A stretch of DNA of 64,000 nucleotides from Flavobacteriales bacterium (GTDB taxonomy: Bacteria; Bacteroidota; Bacteroidia; Flavobacteriales_D; Sanyastnellaceae): positions 25,099 to 89,098 of the forward strand of contig JAKVAX010000015.1 in assembly GCA_022447625.1 (NCBI GenBank). The letters are read 5' to 3'. Under the pieces are notes generated by a model. That model was given only the letters and a program-made list of their open reading frames with translations, was not told the DNA's origin and did not search any database. The position numbers and the translations under genes are program-made. Of this stretch, positions 63,930 through 64,000 are shown one piece after another (the stretch's first letter is position 1; each line of letters begins with the position of its first letter).

Positions 63930-64000
63930 CATCCTGAAATAGGTTGACATCAAAACCAAACACAATGTCACAAACCTATTCAGTCCGCCAGCGCTTCAGT
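63930..64000 (+). mobile_element. possible left end of an insertion sequence (truncated by window)
   Basis: After a TGAAATAGGTTGACATCAAA-like segment that could be a terminal inverted repeat, an ORF opens at ATG 63965 (MSQTYSVRQRFS) and runs off the edge, resembling the N-terminus of IS3-type OrfA proteins. Only 12 codons are visible and no second end can be seen, so this is tentative. Confidence 0.35.

Overview
The window looks like ordinary chromosome of a marine-type Bacteroidota, most likely Flavobacteriales. Seven predicted secreted proteins end in type IX secretion (T9SS) sorting domains. PorP/SprF, HYR/CHU_C, DUF4252, two-component-propeller and DUF4442 proteins are present, and several genes are preceded by the Bacteroidota -7 promoter element TAnnTTTG with almost no leader and no Shine-Dalgarno. 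I see no rRNA, tRNA, CRISPR array or prophage. Only the extreme right end (about 63930-64000) may be the start of an insertion sequence.

Layout. 1-10131: a same-strand surface/sensor run (truncated HYR adhesin, PorP/SprF, OmpA-PKD protein, unknown secreted protein, propeller-SpoIIE phosphatase). 10128-20255: ornithine-lipid-type acyltransferase, a TonB receptor and a large duplicated secreted protein that share an 11-bp-periodic operator, a divergent inositol-phosphatase-like protein and an LpxH-like hydrolase. 20386-27540: UbiA prenyltransferase, pseudo-receiver, glycosylasparaginase, then a string of small lipoproteins including one frameshifted TPR gene. 27685-36049: ammonium transporter, serC-serA, secreted amidohydrolase, VOC protein, PaaE-like reductase. 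36276-48567: ABC-F/ElaA/DinB operon, T9SS propeller protein, glycosyltransferase plus O-antigen-ligase-like protein, a 1447-residue repeat protein with dockerin-like end, transglutaminase-like protein. 48764-56684: pyrG, SixA/AI-2E-family pair, DtxR-ZIP metal pair, Mpl ligase, two membrane proteins. 56685-63745: a serine-protease homologue with a broken triad, an ECF sigma/anti-sigma/DUF4252/ABC-2 operon, and a Kazal protein with four exact-period Cys-rich repeats.

Two signals are not explained by the genes. First, the 13-mer CGCTANCGCGGAA occurs 13 times (plus two near matches), mostly inside genes and in different reading frames, against about 0.01 expected by chance. Second, many intergenic gaps are built from a small vocabulary of short repeat modules (GTCCAC arrays, a 38-bp AGCATGATTAG hairpin element, GGCNTA arrays, a 38-bp exact direct repeat) concatenated in varying order. 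A third, smaller signal is the 11-bp-spaced TAAC operator shared by the TonB receptor and its secreted neighbour, reminiscent of a PHO box. I did not find a convincing undescribed multi-gene defence or metabolic system.
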